This document shows positions 35,760 to 45,352 of a stretch of DNA of 64,000 nt, in pieces; position 1 is the first letter of the stretch; every line of letters starts with the position of its first letter. The translations under genes and the position numbers were made by a program. The notes beneath the pieces are model-generated. The model did not search any database. It had not been told where the DNA came from and saw only the letters and a program-made list of their open reading frames with translations. The stretch covers positions 986,070 through 1,050,069 of the forward strand of contig NZ_KE384377.1 in the NCBI RefSeq assembly GCF_000425445.1. The letters run 5' to 3'. Source of the stretch: Flavobacterium denitrificans DSM 15936 (lineage in GTDB: Bacteria; Bacteroidota; Bacteroidia; Flavobacteriales; Flavobacteriaceae).

Positions 35760-37895
35760 TTACTTGGCTTCAGCATACAGATTAGCATTTTTTGTTTTTG
35801 TATCGTTGAACTGATATTCTTTTTCTTTTAATAAATAGGAAGCAGATTGGTAAAAAGAAATCGCATCATTTACCAAATCAGTTCTTTCGGTTTTTAATGG
35901 AGTTTCTTCGTATATAATTTGAAATTCGGATGCAACTCCCGCTATTGGTTTTACTTTTAAAGCATATTGTTTTACAACTTGTTTTGGTGATAAAATGGTT
36001 AAGATATTATCTTTTATCAATCCTAAATCTTGATAAGTTGCAATAAAAGCTCTCGGTTTGTAATCTGTTTTAAAAACATCTTGGCCGAAAAATTTACTTT
36101 CGTAATCAAAATGCAACATTCCGAAAAGCGTTGGCATCAAATCAATTTGCGACATTAGTTTGTTGAATTTTGCAGGTTTTTCATTTGGACTATAAATAAA
36201 AGCCGGAATTCTATATTTATCTAATGGAAGTTGTGTTTTTCCAGCACTCGAGGCACAATGATCGGCTACTATAACAAAAACGGTATTTGTAAACCAAGGT
36301 TGTTTTTTTGCCATTTCAAAGAATTTTTGAAGGGCAAAATCGGTATATTTTACCCCGCCTTCACGAGATTTTATATCGCCAGGAATATCAATTTTGTTGT
36401 TTGGATAAGTAAAAGGCCTGTGATTGCTCACCGTCATGATATGATTAAAAAACGGTTTATTTTCCTTAGCTTCGTTGTTCATGACCTTTATAGCCTTATT
36501 GTACATGTCTTCATCGCAAACACCCCAGACATTTGAGAATGTTATTTCATCAGGAGAAAAACTCGATTTATCAATAATCTGATATTGATTTCCTGAATAA
36601 AAATCTTGCATATTGTCAAAAAAAGCATCGCCTCCATACATGAATTTTACATTGTAACCCTTTTGTTTGAAAACTGCTCCAGTAGAAAATTTGTTTTTAT
36701 TGTCTTCACGTTTTACTACACTTTCTCCAGCGGTTGGAGGCAGGCATAAAGTTACAGCTTCAAGACCGCGAACAGTTCTGTTTCCTGCGGCATACAAATT
36801 AGTGAACTGAAGGCTCTTTTGTGCTAAACTATCTAGAAAAGGAGTGATGTTTTCTTTGTTTCCATATTCCTTCATAAAATCAGCACTATAACTTTCAATT
36901 GTAATTAAAACAACATTTTTGTGATTCTCAGTAGCATCTTCATTGATATTTCGAAGCGTATTTTCGCCAGAAATTGCTGGAAATTGCTCTTTTAAATTTG
37001 CAAATGCTTTTTCTTTTGGCAAAGTTTTGTAAAACTTGAAATAATCTAATTTGTTGTTCTGAAACGCTAAATAAAATTTGTATATCCCATTGGATTGTAA
37101 TTCGTTAACAAAAACATTTTTAGAGTTCTCGGTTTTTGACAAAGTGGGAACTGCAAATAGAGAAATCAAAAATAGGCAAATATAAATTCCAGAAATTTTT
37201 AATTTTTCATTTAGATTAGGAATTTCTTCAATATAGTTTTTGGATTTCCTTAAAATAAAATAAGTGATTACCGCCGTTACTGTAAAAAGTACTGAGAATA
37301 TAGGAATTACAGGATAAGACTGCATAATGTTTCCAATTACTTCATTCGTGTAAATTAAATAATTCACGGCAATGAAATTGTATTTTACGCCAAATTCATT
37401 CCAAAAGAAATATTCGCTCAATCCATTTTGAAGTATTAATAAAACGTAAAGGAAAATAACAAAAGCAAATAACCAGTATCTGATTTTGTCTCTCCATTTT
37501 GGAAGAAAAAGCAATAATGAAAAAAGGGCTGTTTTGATTCCCACGAAAATTAAAACAATTCTCGGCAAAGCGCCACCGTATTCGTCTAAAATACTTTTTC
37601 CTGATGCGATGTATAAAAACAGAGCAATAAATCCACCCAGAATAATATAACCGTATGGTTTGTTGTATTTTTCATTAGAAATGAAAATCAAATAAAGCCA
37701 TAAAAATATGCTAGTAATTACAAAAACAAAAAAATCAGAGATCAAGCCCAAACTGAAAATTTTTAGGCTTTCAAGAATTGTAAATGAACTTTGTGTTATC
37801 GGGTGGAAGAAAAGAACAATTCGCAATAAAAAACTAACGAGAAAATAGAAAAATGCGATATTGTAAAATGGCGAAATCTTTTTAGAGAAAATCAT
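35760..37895 (-). CDS. LTA synthase-like membrane phosphotransferase/sulfatase-fold protein
   Basis: A 711-residue protein with about five transmembrane helices in the first 240 residues, then an extracytoplasmic alkaline-phosphatase-fold domain. That domain has VVLITIESYSADFMKEYG, the nucleophile region GNRTVRGLEAVTL (Thr expected), the HNRPF-type block VSNHRPFTYP and the metal-site block VFVIVADHCAS. In Gram-positives the family makes lipoteichoic acid. In Gram-negatives related proteins move phosphoglycerol or phosphoethanolamine onto glycans or lipids, so envelope decoration is likely here. The acceptor is unknown. Confidence 0.85.
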   Translation of the reverse strand: MIFSKKISPFYNIAFFYFLVSFLLRIVLFFHPITQSSFTILESLKIFSLGLISDFFVFVITSIFLWLYLIFISNEKYNKPYGYIILGGFIALFLYIASGKSILDEYGGALPRIVLIFVGIKTALFSLLLFLPKWRDKIRYWLFAFVIFLYVLLILQNGLSEYFFWNEFGVKYNFIAVNYLIYTNEVIGNIMQSYPVIPIFSVLFTVTAVITYFILRKSKNYIEEIPNLNEKLKISGIYICLFLISLFAVPTLSKTENSKNVFVNELQSNGIYKFYLAFQNNKLDYFKFYKTLPKEKAFANLKEQFPAISGENTLRNINEDATENHKNVVLITIESYSADFMKEYGNKENITPFLDSLAQKSLQFTNLYAAGNRTVRGLEAVTLCLPPTAGESVVKREDNKNKFSTGAVFKQKGYNVKFMYGGDAFFDNMQDFYSGNQYQIIDKSSFSPDEITFSNVWGVCDEDMYNKAIKVMNNEAKENKPFFNHIMTVSNHRPFTYPNNKIDIPGDIKSREGGVKYTDFALQKFFEMAKKQPWFTNTVFVIVADHCASSAGKTQLPLDKYRIPAFIYSPNEKPAKFNKLMSQIDLMPTLFGMLHFDYESKFFGQDVFKTDYKPRAFIATYQDLGLIKDNILTILSPKQVVKQYALKVKPIAGVASEFQIIYEETPLKTERTDLVNDAISFYQSASYLLKEKEYQFNDTKTKNANLYAEAK

Positions 37896-37911
37896 GATAT
37901 TGTATTTTCTG

Positions 37912-37919
37912 CAAAATTA
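37912..37919 (-). promoter_or_regulatory. Predicted -7 element of the LTA synthase-like gene
   Basis: On the minus strand this reads TAATTTTG (TAnnTTTG), 16 bases before the ATG at 37895. Confidence 0.45.
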
Positions 37920-38046
37920 AATTGCATTTATGAGTGTTAGATGAAGTTATGCTTTAACCTTGCTTAGTGTTAACTTAATGTTGACTTAAGATGATTAAAT
38001 TGGTTAATTCTAAAGGATTATGGCAAATTCTGAATTCGAAAATATT

Positions 38047-38054
38047 TATCTTTG
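38047..38054 (+). promoter_or_regulatory. Predicted -7 element of the two-component operon
   Basis: TATCTTTG matches TAnnTTTG, 45 bases before the response-regulator ATG at 38100. Confidence 0.45.
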
Positions 38055-38099
38055 ACAAACGTATCAAAGAGGATAATCTTAAACATAAATCATAAAAAC

Positions 38100-38765
38100 A
38101 TGCATATTTTAATCGTTGAAGATGAAATAGGAATCGTGCAATTTCTGCAGCAAGGGCTTCAGGAAGAAGGCTATCTCGTGACAACTGCCAATGATGGCTC
38201 AAAAGGTTTTGAATTAAGTCAAAATCATCAATACGACTTGATTTTGCTAGATTGGATGTTGCCGAAAATCAATGGCTTGGATTTGTGTAAAGCTATTAGA
38301 ATAAAAGATCAGTTAACGCCAATAATTTTTCTGACCGCAAAAGACACGGTGCAGGAAACCATTGCGGGCTTGAAAGCTGGTGCAAATGATTACATTAAAA
38401 AGCCTTTTAGTTTTGAGGAATTGGTTGAACGCATCAAGGTTCATTTTAGACACAGAAAAGGCAATCAAGAATTGACTCTCGGAACCATAAAAATTGATTT
38501 GTCAAAGCATGTTGTGCTCAAAAATGATGAAGAAATTACGCTAACGCAGAGAGAATTTGAATTATTGACTTATTTGATTGAGAATAAGGGTAAAGTTTGC
38601 ACGAGAAACCAAATTTTAAAAGATGTTTGGGATATTAATTTTGAGTACGACACGGGCGTAATTGATGTTTTTATGAATGCAATTCGAAAAAAGCTTAATT
38701 TGAAAATTGAGGAAGATTATATAAAAACAATTCGCGGCATCGGTTATATTGCTAACGACTTATAA
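38100..38765 (+). CDS. OmpR-family response regulator
   Basis: A 221-residue regulator. The receiver domain is in residues 1-115, with expected phospho-acceptor Asp51 in LLDWMLPKING and the conserved Lys in IKKPFSFEELVER. The winged-helix DNA-binding domain follows (LTQREFELLTYLIENKGKVC, VDVFMNAIRKKL-like IDVFMNAIRKKL, IKTIRGIGYIA). The frame extends to 38052, but the ATG at 38100 gives the canonical MHILIVEDE start. The stop codon abuts the kinase start. Confidence 0.94.
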   Translation: MHILIVEDEIGIVQFLQQGLQEEGYLVTTANDGSKGFELSQNHQYDLILLDWMLPKINGLDLCKAIRIKDQLTPIIFLTAKDTVQETIAGLKAGANDYIKKPFSFEELVERIKVHFRHRKGNQELTLGTIKIDLSKHVVLKNDEEITLTQREFELLTYLIENKGKVCTRNQILKDVWDINFEYDTGVIDVFMNAIRKKLNLKIEEDYIKTIRGIGYIANDL

Positions 38766-40151
38766 ATGGCACAATTATCTTTTAAAAACAGAATTGCTTT
38801 AAATTATATCATTACGACTGGTTTGTTGATTTTGGTTGTTTTTTCGGCAACTTATTTTACTGTAAAATTCACTGTTTACAAACATATTGACGAAAATTTG
38901 ATGATTGAAATTGAAGATCATTTAAAGGAAATCAAAATCGAGAACAAAAAAGTGATTTTTATGGATGCAGAAGAATGGGAGGAACGTGAACACAATTCTG
39001 TTGATGTGAATCCTGTTTTTGTTCAGTTTTTTGATTTAAATAAAAAAGTAATTGAAAAATCGCCTAATCTAAAGAATGAAGTACTTGTTTTTCATGAAAG
39101 CAAGGAGCATTATGAGTTATTTGACACACATTTATTAGGTAGCAAGATTAGGCAAATTCAGATTCCGCTTCAAGTAAAATCAAAAAAAATAGGATATTTG
39201 ATTATTGCAATGTCATTAGCAGATTCAGCTAAAGTGCTTAAAAATCTATTAGACACCTTGTTGATTGCATTTCCAATCATTTTAGTATTACTTTTTTTGA
39301 TTGCACGTTTTTTTGCGGGACGAAGTATAAAGCCAATAAATGCTATTATAAATACCTCTAAAGTAATCACTAAAGATAATCTGAAAACCCGAATTCCGTT
39401 GCCAAAAACGCGCGACGAATTATTTACGCTTTCAAAAACAATAAACAATTTGTTAAACCGAATTGAAGATGCAATTGAACGTGAAAAGCAATTCACGTCA
39501 GATGCGTCACACGAGCTTCGTACACCGCTAACCGTTATTAAAGGAACACTTGAAGTATTGATTCGCAAACCAAGAGATAACAAGGAGTATGAAGAAAAAA
39601 TAAACTATTGCATAAATGAAGTTGACCACTTAAATGCATTGGTAGATCAGTTGCTTTTGATGGCACGTTTTGAGAATCAAAAACAAAATATTAATACCGA
39701 ATCTGTTTATTTAAATTCTGTTATTTTGGATGTTTTGACTTTGAATTCAGAAAAAATAAAAGCTAAAAATATAGAGGTGAAATTTGATGCTGAGACAGAT
39801 TTCCATATCCAGTCGGATAATTTTTTGGTGATTACTATTTTAAGAAATATTATTTCGAATGCAATAAAGTATACAAATAACGGCGGTTCTATTTTGATTA
39901 TGCTTTTGAGACAAAACGGAAAAACAATCTGTAAAATCAAAGATGATGGAATTGGGATTGCAAAAGGCGATTTAGAAGCAATTTTAAATCCATTTTTCAG
40001 ATCAAATTCAACCGATCATCCTGAAATTAAAGGAACTGGGTTAGGTTTGTCGATTGTTAAAAGAACTACCGAATTACTAAATATAAAGTTTAAAATAGAA
40101 AGTGAGATTGAAATTGGCACAACTGTATATTTGACTTTTAATGACAAATAA
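38766..40151 (+). CDS. Sensor histidine kinase
   Basis: A 461-residue membrane kinase. Transmembrane helices lie near residues 13-33 and 162-183 with a periplasmic sensor between them. A HAMP-like region follows, then HisKA with phospho-acceptor His249 in FTSDASHELRTPLTV, and a HATPase domain with the N box (RNIISNAIKYT), G1 (DDGIGIAKGD) and G2 (GTGLGLSIV). It starts immediately after the regulator's stop codon, so the two form a cognate pair. The signal is unknown; metal- or envelope-responsive systems have similar architecture. Confidence 0.94.
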   Translation: MAQLSFKNRIALNYIITTGLLILVVFSATYFTVKFTVYKHIDENLMIEIEDHLKEIKIENKKVIFMDAEEWEEREHNSVDVNPVFVQFFDLNKKVIEKSPNLKNEVLVFHESKEHYELFDTHLLGSKIRQIQIPLQVKSKKIGYLIIAMSLADSAKVLKNLLDTLLIAFPIILVLLFLIARFFAGRSIKPINAIINTSKVITKDNLKTRIPLPKTRDELFTLSKTINNLLNRIEDAIEREKQFTSDASHELRTPLTVIKGTLEVLIRKPRDNKEYEEKINYCINEVDHLNALVDQLLLMARFENQKQNINTESVYLNSVILDVLTLNSEKIKAKNIEVKFDAETDFHIQSDNFLVITILRNIISNAIKYTNNGGSILIMLLRQNGKTICKIKDDGIGIAKGDLEAILNPFFRSNSTDHPEIKGTGLGLSIVKRTTELLNIKFKIESEIEIGTTVYLTFNDK

Positions 40152-40240
40152 GAAAACGTTATCGTGAATTGAAAATATGTAGTAAAAATGGGGCTTCGGC
40201 TTTTTTTTAACAATAAACTATCGTTAAGTTATATTAAAAA

Positions 40241-40272
40241 TTGCTTTTTTATGAAATTAACTAGTATATTTG
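40241..40272 (+). promoter_or_regulatory. Promoter of the histidine operon
   Basis: TTG at 40241-40243, a 21-base spacer and TATATTTG at 40265-40272 match the Flavobacterium consensus. The leader peptide begins 35 bases after the -7 element. Confidence 0.7.
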
Positions 40273-40307
40273 CAACCGAATCAAAGAATTATAAAACAAA
40301 CCAAACA

Positions 40308-40367
40308 ATGATTTCAAATCAATTACATCATCATCATTTTCATTATTGCTCTCAAGCGATGTGTTAA
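40308..40367 (+). CDS. Histidine-operon leader peptide
   Basis: A 19-residue open frame, MISNQLHHHHFHYCSQAMC, with five histidine codons in six positions, all CAT. It lies between a good promoter and an intrinsic terminator that ends about 50 bases before hisG. This is the classic arrangement for ribosome-mediated attenuation: stalling at the His codons when charged tRNA-His is scarce would free the operon from termination. The frame is too short to be a usual gene call. Confidence 0.85.
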   Translation: MISNQLHHHHFHYCSQAMC

Positions 40368-40394
40368 TGGTATGCGTGTAAATCATCATATTTT

Positions 40395-40430
40395 AAAACC
40401 CGTTTGAGTACATCAAACGGGTTTTTTTAT
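40395..40430 (+). terminator. Attenuator terminator of the his leader
   Basis: A perfect 13-bp stem, AAAACCCGTTTGA with TCAAACGGGTTTT, has loop GTACA and a T-run. It stands between the His-rich leader peptide and hisG, so it terminates transcription inside the leader. Confidence 0.88.
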
Positions 40431-40477
40431 ACCAATTCTTTGTACTCAAACTATTAATCAAACAAACAACTAAAAAA

Positions 40478-41335
40478 ATGAGTACTTTAAAAATTGCAAT
40501 TCAAAAATCAGGTCGTTTAAATGAAGACAGCATTCAAATTCTTAAAGATTGCGGTATTTCAATCAACAACGGAATCGACCAGTTAAAAGCTGAGGCTTCA
40601 AACTTTCCTCTTGAAGTTTTATATCTTAGAAATTCAGACATTCCTCAGTATTTAATCGACGGAGTAGTAGATTTGGCCATTGTTGGTGATAATCTTTTGG
40701 TAGAAAAAGGAAAAGGAATCGAAGTTGTTCAGAAATTAGGGTTTTCAAAATGCAAAGTTTCTGTAGCAGTACCTAAAACTTTCGAATACAATTCGGTTCA
40801 AGATTTAGCAAATCTTCGTATTGCAACTTCTTATCCAAACACAGTAAACGAATATTTCAGTAAATTTGGTTTAACGGTAGATATTCACCAAATCTCAGGT
40901 TCTGTAGAAATCGCTCCAAATATCGGACTTGCAGATGCTATTGTAGATATTGTTTCAAGCGGAAGCACACTTTTCAAGAACAATTTAAAAGAAGTTGAAG
41001 TAATCTTAAAAAGCGAAGCGGTTTTAGCGGTTTCTCCAAAAGTTTCTCCAGAAATCCAAAAACACATTGATACTTTAAAGTTCAGGATACAGGCTGTTTT
41101 ACGAGCTAGAAATTCAAAATATATCTTAATGAACGTTCCAAACGACAAAATTGATGCCGTTGGAAAAATTCTTCCAGTTTTGAGAAGTTTGACTGTTCTT
41201 CCTTTGGCACAAGAAGGGTGGAGCAGTGTCCATTCAGTGATTGACAAAGATACTTTTTGGGACGTAATTGATCAGTTAAAAGAAGTTGGAGCTGAAGGAA
41301 TTTTAGTTTGCCCAATTGAGAAAATGGTTCTTTAA
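40478..41335 (+). CDS. hisG: ATP phosphoribosyltransferase (long form)
   Basis: A 285-residue enzyme of the first step of histidine synthesis (ATP plus PRPP). This is the long form, with a C-terminal ACT-like regulatory domain that lets histidine inhibit it without HisZ. Visible are LKIAIQKSGRLNEDS, the DLAIVGDNLLVE block and the PRPP-binding DAIVDIVSSGSTLFKNNL. It is the first structural gene after the leader attenuator. Confidence 0.97.
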   Translation: MSTLKIAIQKSGRLNEDSIQILKDCGISINNGIDQLKAEASNFPLEVLYLRNSDIPQYLIDGVVDLAIVGDNLLVEKGKGIEVVQKLGFSKCKVSVAVPKTFEYNSVQDLANLRIATSYPNTVNEYFSKFGLTVDIHQISGSVEIAPNIGLADAIVDIVSSGSTLFKNNLKEVEVILKSEAVLAVSPKVSPEIQKHIDTLKFRIQAVLRARNSKYILMNVPNDKIDAVGKILPVLRSLTVLPLAQEGWSSVHSVIDKDTFWDVIDQLKEVGAEGILVCPIEKMVL

Positions 41336-41347
41336 TGCGCTTTGCGC

Positions 41348-41437
41348 GCTTTAGGCAATAAGCTTTAAGCTTTATGCCAAAAAAAAAAAACACACAAAGT
41401 TAAGAAAGCTTAAAGCCTAAAGCTTATAGCATAAAGC
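41348..41437. repeat. hisG-hisD spacer repeat of GCTTTAAGC words
   Basis: GCTTTAGGC (41348-41356) and GCTTTATGC (41369-41377) have exact complements GCCTAAAGC (41415-41423) and GCATAAAGC (41429-41437). The two 9-bp pairings cross, so they are mutually exclusive or pseudoknotted. The middle is an A-run. The spacer is 112 bases. Confidence 0.65.
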
Positions 41438-41447
41438 ATAAAAAAAT

Positions 41448-42731
41448 ATGAATAAAATAGACAATCCAAAACCAGAAATCTGGTCAGAAATATTAAAAAG
41501 ACCAACTCAAACTATTGATGATATTGAGGTTACGGTAAAAGAAATTTTCAAAGAAGTTCAGAAAAAAGGTGACGAAGCGGTTGCAAAATATACTTCGATT
41601 TTTGACGGGATTTCGTTAGATAATTACGAAGTTTCTCAAGACGAAATCGAAGAAGCAATTAGTTTGATTCCAAGTGAATTAAAAGAAGCTATTGAGTTAG
41701 CAAAGGACAATATTTACAAATTTCACCGAGCACAAAAAACCGATCGCGTTGAAGTTGAAACGATCGAAGGCGTAAACTGCTGGCAAGAAAAAAGACCGAT
41801 CCAGAAAATTGGTTTGTATATTCCAGGAGGAACAGCGCCCCTGTTTTCAACGGTTTTGATGCTGGCTGTTCCTGCCGAAATTGCAGGTTGCAAGGAAGTT
41901 GTATTGTGCTCTCCACCAGATAAAAAGGGGAAAATCAATCCTGCTATTTTATATGCGGCTAATTTATGTGGCGTAACTAAGATTTTAAAAGTTGGAGGAA
42001 TTCAAGCTATTGCGGGAATGACTTTTGGAACGCAATCGATCCCAAAAGTGTATAAAATTTTTGGACCAGGGAATCAGTTTGTGACTGTGGCTAAACAATT
42101 GGCAACGCAATTTGGAGTTGCAATTGATATGCCTGCAGGGCCTTCAGAGTTATTGATTGTAGCTGATGATACAGCAGATCCAGCTTTTGTTGCTTCTGAT
42201 TTATTGTCTCAGGCAGAGCATGGAACTGATAGTCAGGTAATTTTGGTTTCGACTTCAAGAAAATTAATCAATGAAGTTGAAGATGAAATTCAGTCGCAGT
42301 TGGAAGTTCTTCCAAGAAAGGCTATTGCAGAAAAAGCAATTGAAAATTCGAAATTAATTTATGTTGAAAATGATCAAATCGCTTTAGATTTAATCAATGA
42401 ATATGGACCAGAGCACTTTATAATCTGTTCAGAATATGATGATTTCTACTGCAACGGAATCGTAAATGCTGGTTCGGTTTTTATTGGAAATTATACTCCT
42501 GAAAGTGCTGGAGATTATGCTTCAGGAACGAATCATACATTGCCAACAAACGGTTATGCTAAAAATTACAGCGGTGTAAATCTGGATAGTTTTATGAAAT
42601 CAATGACATTTCAAAAAATTACTAAAACGGGAATTTTAAACATCGGAAAAGCAATTGAAAAAATGGCAGAAGCTGAAGGTTTACAGGCTCATAAGAATGC
42701 TGTGACATTAAGATTAAAGAGTTTGGAATAA
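41448..42731 (+). CDS. hisD: Histidinol dehydrogenase
   Basis: A 427-residue zinc enzyme that makes the last two NAD-dependent oxidations from histidinol to histidine. Family blocks GLYIPGGTAPLFSTVLMLAVPA, KIFGPGNQFVTVAKQ, DMPAGPSELLIVAD, the SQAEHGTDSQ zinc-ligand segment and YGPEHFII are present in order, together with the C-terminal SAGDYASGTNHTLPT. Confidence 0.97.
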   Translation: MNKIDNPKPEIWSEILKRPTQTIDDIEVTVKEIFKEVQKKGDEAVAKYTSIFDGISLDNYEVSQDEIEEAISLIPSELKEAIELAKDNIYKFHRAQKTDRVEVETIEGVNCWQEKRPIQKIGLYIPGGTAPLFSTVLMLAVPAEIAGCKEVVLCSPPDKKGKINPAILYAANLCGVTKILKVGGIQAIAGMTFGTQSIPKVYKIFGPGNQFVTVAKQLATQFGVAIDMPAGPSELLIVADDTADPAFVASDLLSQAEHGTDSQVILVSTSRKLINEVEDEIQSQLEVLPRKAIAEKAIENSKLIYVENDQIALDLINEYGPEHFIICSEYDDFYCNGIVNAGSVFIGNYTPESAGDYASGTNHTLPTNGYAKNYSGVNLDSFMKSMTFQKITKTGILNIGKAIEKMAEAEGLQAHKNAVTLRLKSLE

Positions 42732-42739
42732 ATAAAAAA

Positions 42740-42823
42740 AGAACAAAGAATATAGAGCAAAGAATATAGAACAAAGAATATAGAACAAAGAATATAGAGC
42801 AAAGAATATAGAACAAAGAATAT
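42740..42823. repeat. Six tandem 14-bp repeats, AGARCAAAGAATAT
   Basis: Six consecutive copies of AGAACAAAGAATAT or AGAGCAAAGAATAT run from 42740 to 42823, starting 9 bases after the hisD stop. Downstream, a T-rich TTTCTATTTTCTATATTCT stretch (about 42860-42882) is complementary to the repeat, so the transcript could fold back. Confidence 0.9.
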
Positions 42824-42894
42824 AGATAATTTTTGAAATCAGTTGAGAAGTCTATTCTCTTTTTTCTATTTTCTATATTCTAAAAATTAAGATA

Positions 42895-43941
42895 ATGAAA
42901 TTCGATATAAATACAATAACACGTGAAAACGTAAAATCCTTAAAACCGTATTCGTCTGCAAGAGATGAGTTTGAAGATTTTGACACAGCCGAAATGATTT
43001 TTTTGGACGCCAATGAAAATCCGTTCCAAAATGGCGTAAATCGTTATCCGGATCCACAACAGAATTCAGTTAAAGCGATTTTAGCAAAGAATAATTTAAC
43101 AAAACAGAGTCAGATTTTGTTAGGAAACGGAAGCGATGAAGTTTTAGACTTGCTTTTCAGAGCTTTCTGTGAGCCAAATAAAGACAATATTATTTCGCTT
43201 CCGCCAACATACGGCATGTACGGTGTTCTGGCTAATATTAATGCAGTTGAAAATAGAGAAATTCTGCTTACAACAGATTTTCAGCCACAAGTGGAAAAGA
43301 TTTTAGAAGCAGTTGATCAGAATACAAAAATCATCTTTTTATGTTCGCCAAACAACCCAACTGGGAACTCATTTTCAGATGAAAGCGTGGTGAAATTGCT
43401 TCAAAATTTCAAAGGTTTAGTAGTGATTGATGAAGCGTATATAGACTTTTCAGATAAAGAAAGCTGGTTGGCGGAAATTGATGCTTATCCGAATTTAGTG
43501 ATAACTCAAACACTTTCGAAAGCGTATGGTTTGGCAGGAATTCGTCTAGGAATTTGTTATGCTTCAGAAGCTGTGATTTCAATTTTGAATAAAATCAAAC
43601 CACCATATAACGTAAATGAATTGACGCAACAAAGAGCAATCGAACGTTTAAAGGATATTGACAAAATAAAACAAGAAATAACTTCAATTATTGAGCAAAG
43701 AGAGGAGTTACTTAAAGTTTTACTTGAAGTGAGTTTTGTAGAAAAAGTATATCCAACAGAAGCTAATTTTATTCTAGCAAAAGTGGATGACGCCAACAAA
43801 AGATACGATCAATTAATAGAAAAAGGAATTGTAATTCGTAATAGAACCACACAACCTCTATGCGAAAATTGCCTTCGTTTTACAATTGGCACAAAAGAAG
43901 AAAACAAGGTTGTAATAAGAGAATTAAAATTATTGAAGTAA
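42895..43941 (+). CDS. hisC: Histidinol-phosphate aminotransferase
   Basis: A 348-residue class II PLP aminotransferase. The N-terminal LDANENPFQNGVNRYPDP, the LGNGSDEVLDLLFRAF block, CSPNNPTGN, VIDEAYIDFS and the PLP-lysine block TQTLSKAYGLAGIRLG are all in place, with the C-terminal RFTIGTKEEN arginine. It converts imidazole-acetol phosphate to histidinol phosphate. Confidence 0.97.
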   Translation: MKFDINTITRENVKSLKPYSSARDEFEDFDTAEMIFLDANENPFQNGVNRYPDPQQNSVKAILAKNNLTKQSQILLGNGSDEVLDLLFRAFCEPNKDNIISLPPTYGMYGVLANINAVENREILLTTDFQPQVEKILEAVDQNTKIIFLCSPNNPTGNSFSDESVVKLLQNFKGLVVIDEAYIDFSDKESWLAEIDAYPNLVITQTLSKAYGLAGIRLGICYASEAVISILNKIKPPYNVNELTQQRAIERLKDIDKIKQEITSIIEQREELLKVLLEVSFVEKVYPTEANFILAKVDDANKRYDQLIEKGIVIRNRTTQPLCENCLRFTIGTKEENKVVIRELKLLK

Positions 43942-44005
43942 AAATTATTAGTCACAGATTAAAAAGATTAAAAAGATTCTTTATTCTGTTTGAGTTGATT
44001 TTTTC

Positions 44006-44064
44006 GCCACGAATTTTACGAATTTGCACTAATTCAATTCGTGCTAATTTGTGAAATTCGTGGC
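44006..44064. repeat. hisC-hisB spacer inverted repeat of CACGAATT words
   Basis: Two 29-base arms (44006-44034 and 44036-44064) starting GCCACGAATTT and ending AAATTCGTGGC pair with four mismatches. Flanking ATTAAAAAGATT and TTAATCTGTG words add further partial complementarity. There is no T-run. Confidence 0.75.
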
Positions 44065-44113
44065 AAAACAAAAATCATTTTAATCTGTGAAATCTGTGGC
44101 AAAACAAAAAAAT

Positions 44114-45250
44114 ATGAAAAAAGTACTTTTTATTGATCGTGACGGAACGATTGTTTTAGAACCTGAAAATTATCAATTAGACAGCTTGGATAAATTAGAA
44201 TTTTATCCAAAAGCTTTTCAATATTTGGCTAAAATAGCGAATGAACTAGATTATGAATTGGCAATGGTAACCAATCAGGATGGATTAGGAACTGATAGTT
44301 TTCCTGAAAACACATTTTGGCCAACGCAAAATTTTATTCTAAAAGCATTTGAAAACGAAGGTGTTATTTTTGATGAAATCTTTGTAGACAGAACATTTCC
44401 AGAAGAGAACGCGCCAACTCGCAAGCCAAGAACAGGTATGTTGACAAAATATGTGAATAATCCAGAATATGATTTAGAAAATTCTTTTGTTTTAGGAGAT
44501 CGTTTGACTGATGTTGAATTGGCTAAAAACCTTGGAGCAAAAGCAATTTTCATGAACGATACAGATGGAATTGGAAGCAATGAGATTTCATCAAAACGTG
44601 AAGAATTAAATGACACAATCGTTTTGCAATCAATGGATTGGAAAACAATTTATGAATTTCTTAAGTTAGAAGCGCGTTCAGCATCCATTACCAGAAAAAC
44701 AAATGAAACAGATATTTATATCAATTTAAATCTTGACGGAACAGGAAAAAGCAAAATCGACACCGGAATTGCCTTTTTTGACCATATGTTAGATCAAATC
44801 TCTCGTCACGGTCAAATGGACTTAGAAATCCTTGTAAAAGGGGATTTAGAGGTTGATGAGCACCACACAATCGAAGATACAGCTATTGCTTTAGGAGAAG
44901 TTTTCGCGAAAGCTTTAGGAAACAAACTAGGAATTGAGCGCTACGGATTTTGTCTTCCAATGGATGATTGTTTAGCACAAGCAGCAATTGACTTTGGAGG
45001 AAGAAACTGGCTGATTTGGGAAACAGAATTCAAACGCGAAATGGTTGGAAAAATGCCAACAGAAATGTTTTATCATTTCTTCAAATCATTCACAGACGGC
45101 GCAAAAGCCAATTTAAATATCAAAGCAGAAGGAATCAACGAACATCATAAAATCGAAGCCATTTTTAAAGCTTTTGCGAAAGCAATAAAAGTAGCCGTAA
45201 AAAGAGATACCGAAAAAATGATTTTGCCTTCGACGAAAGGAATGCTTTAA
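44114..45250 (+). CDS. hisB: Bifunctional histidinol-phosphatase / imidazoleglycerol-phosphate dehydratase
   Basis: A fusion of about 378 residues. The N-terminal HAD phosphatase has FIDRDGT with nucleophile Asp8 and the acid/base Asp10, plus [13 protein letters not shown]. The C-terminal IGPD domain begins near residue 185 and has [30 protein letters not shown] and a second histidine-rich block [15 protein letters not shown]. It covers two non-consecutive steps of the pathway. The frame opens at 44087, but the ATG at 44114 gives the canonical [12 protein letters not shown] start. Confidence 0.97.
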   Translation: MKKVLFIDRDGTIVLEPENYQLDSLDKLEFYPKAFQYLAKIANELDYELAMVTNQDGLGTDSFPENTFWPTQNFILKAFENEGVIFDEIFVDRTFPEENAPTRKPRTGMLTKYVNNPEYDLENSFVLGDRLTDVELAKNLGAKAIFMNDTDGIGSNEISSKREELNDTIVLQSMDWKTIYEFLKLEARSASITRKTNETDIYINLNLDGTGKSKIDTGIAFFDHMLDQISRHGQMDLEILVKGDLEVDEHHTIEDTAIALGEVFAKALGNKLGIERYGFCLPMDDCLAQAAIDFGGRNWLIWETEFKREMVGKMPTEMFYHFFKSFTDGAKANLNIKAEGINEHHKIEAIFKAFAKAIKVAVKRDTEKMILPSTKGML

Positions 45251-45253
45251 TTA

Positions 45254-45344
45254 AGTCGAAAGTTGAAAGTCATGAAGTCGAAAGATTTCAAATTATGGAT
45301 ATCAAAGAGCGACTTTAAGACTTTAGACTTTAGGCTTTAAGACT
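45254..45344. repeat. hisB-hisH spacer repeat of GACTTTA words
   Basis: The first half carries AGTCGAAAG and TGAAAGTC words, and the second half (45311-45344) repeats GACTTTAAGACTTTAGACTT and variants of opposite sense. The two halves are imperfectly complementary. A related stretch lies before hisA (about 45990-46024). Confidence 0.65.
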
Positions 45345-45352
45345 AAAATTAA

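Noticed and set aside
42740..42823. CRISPR array
   Set aside because: The 14-bp units are directly adjacent with no spacers, and no cas genes are present.
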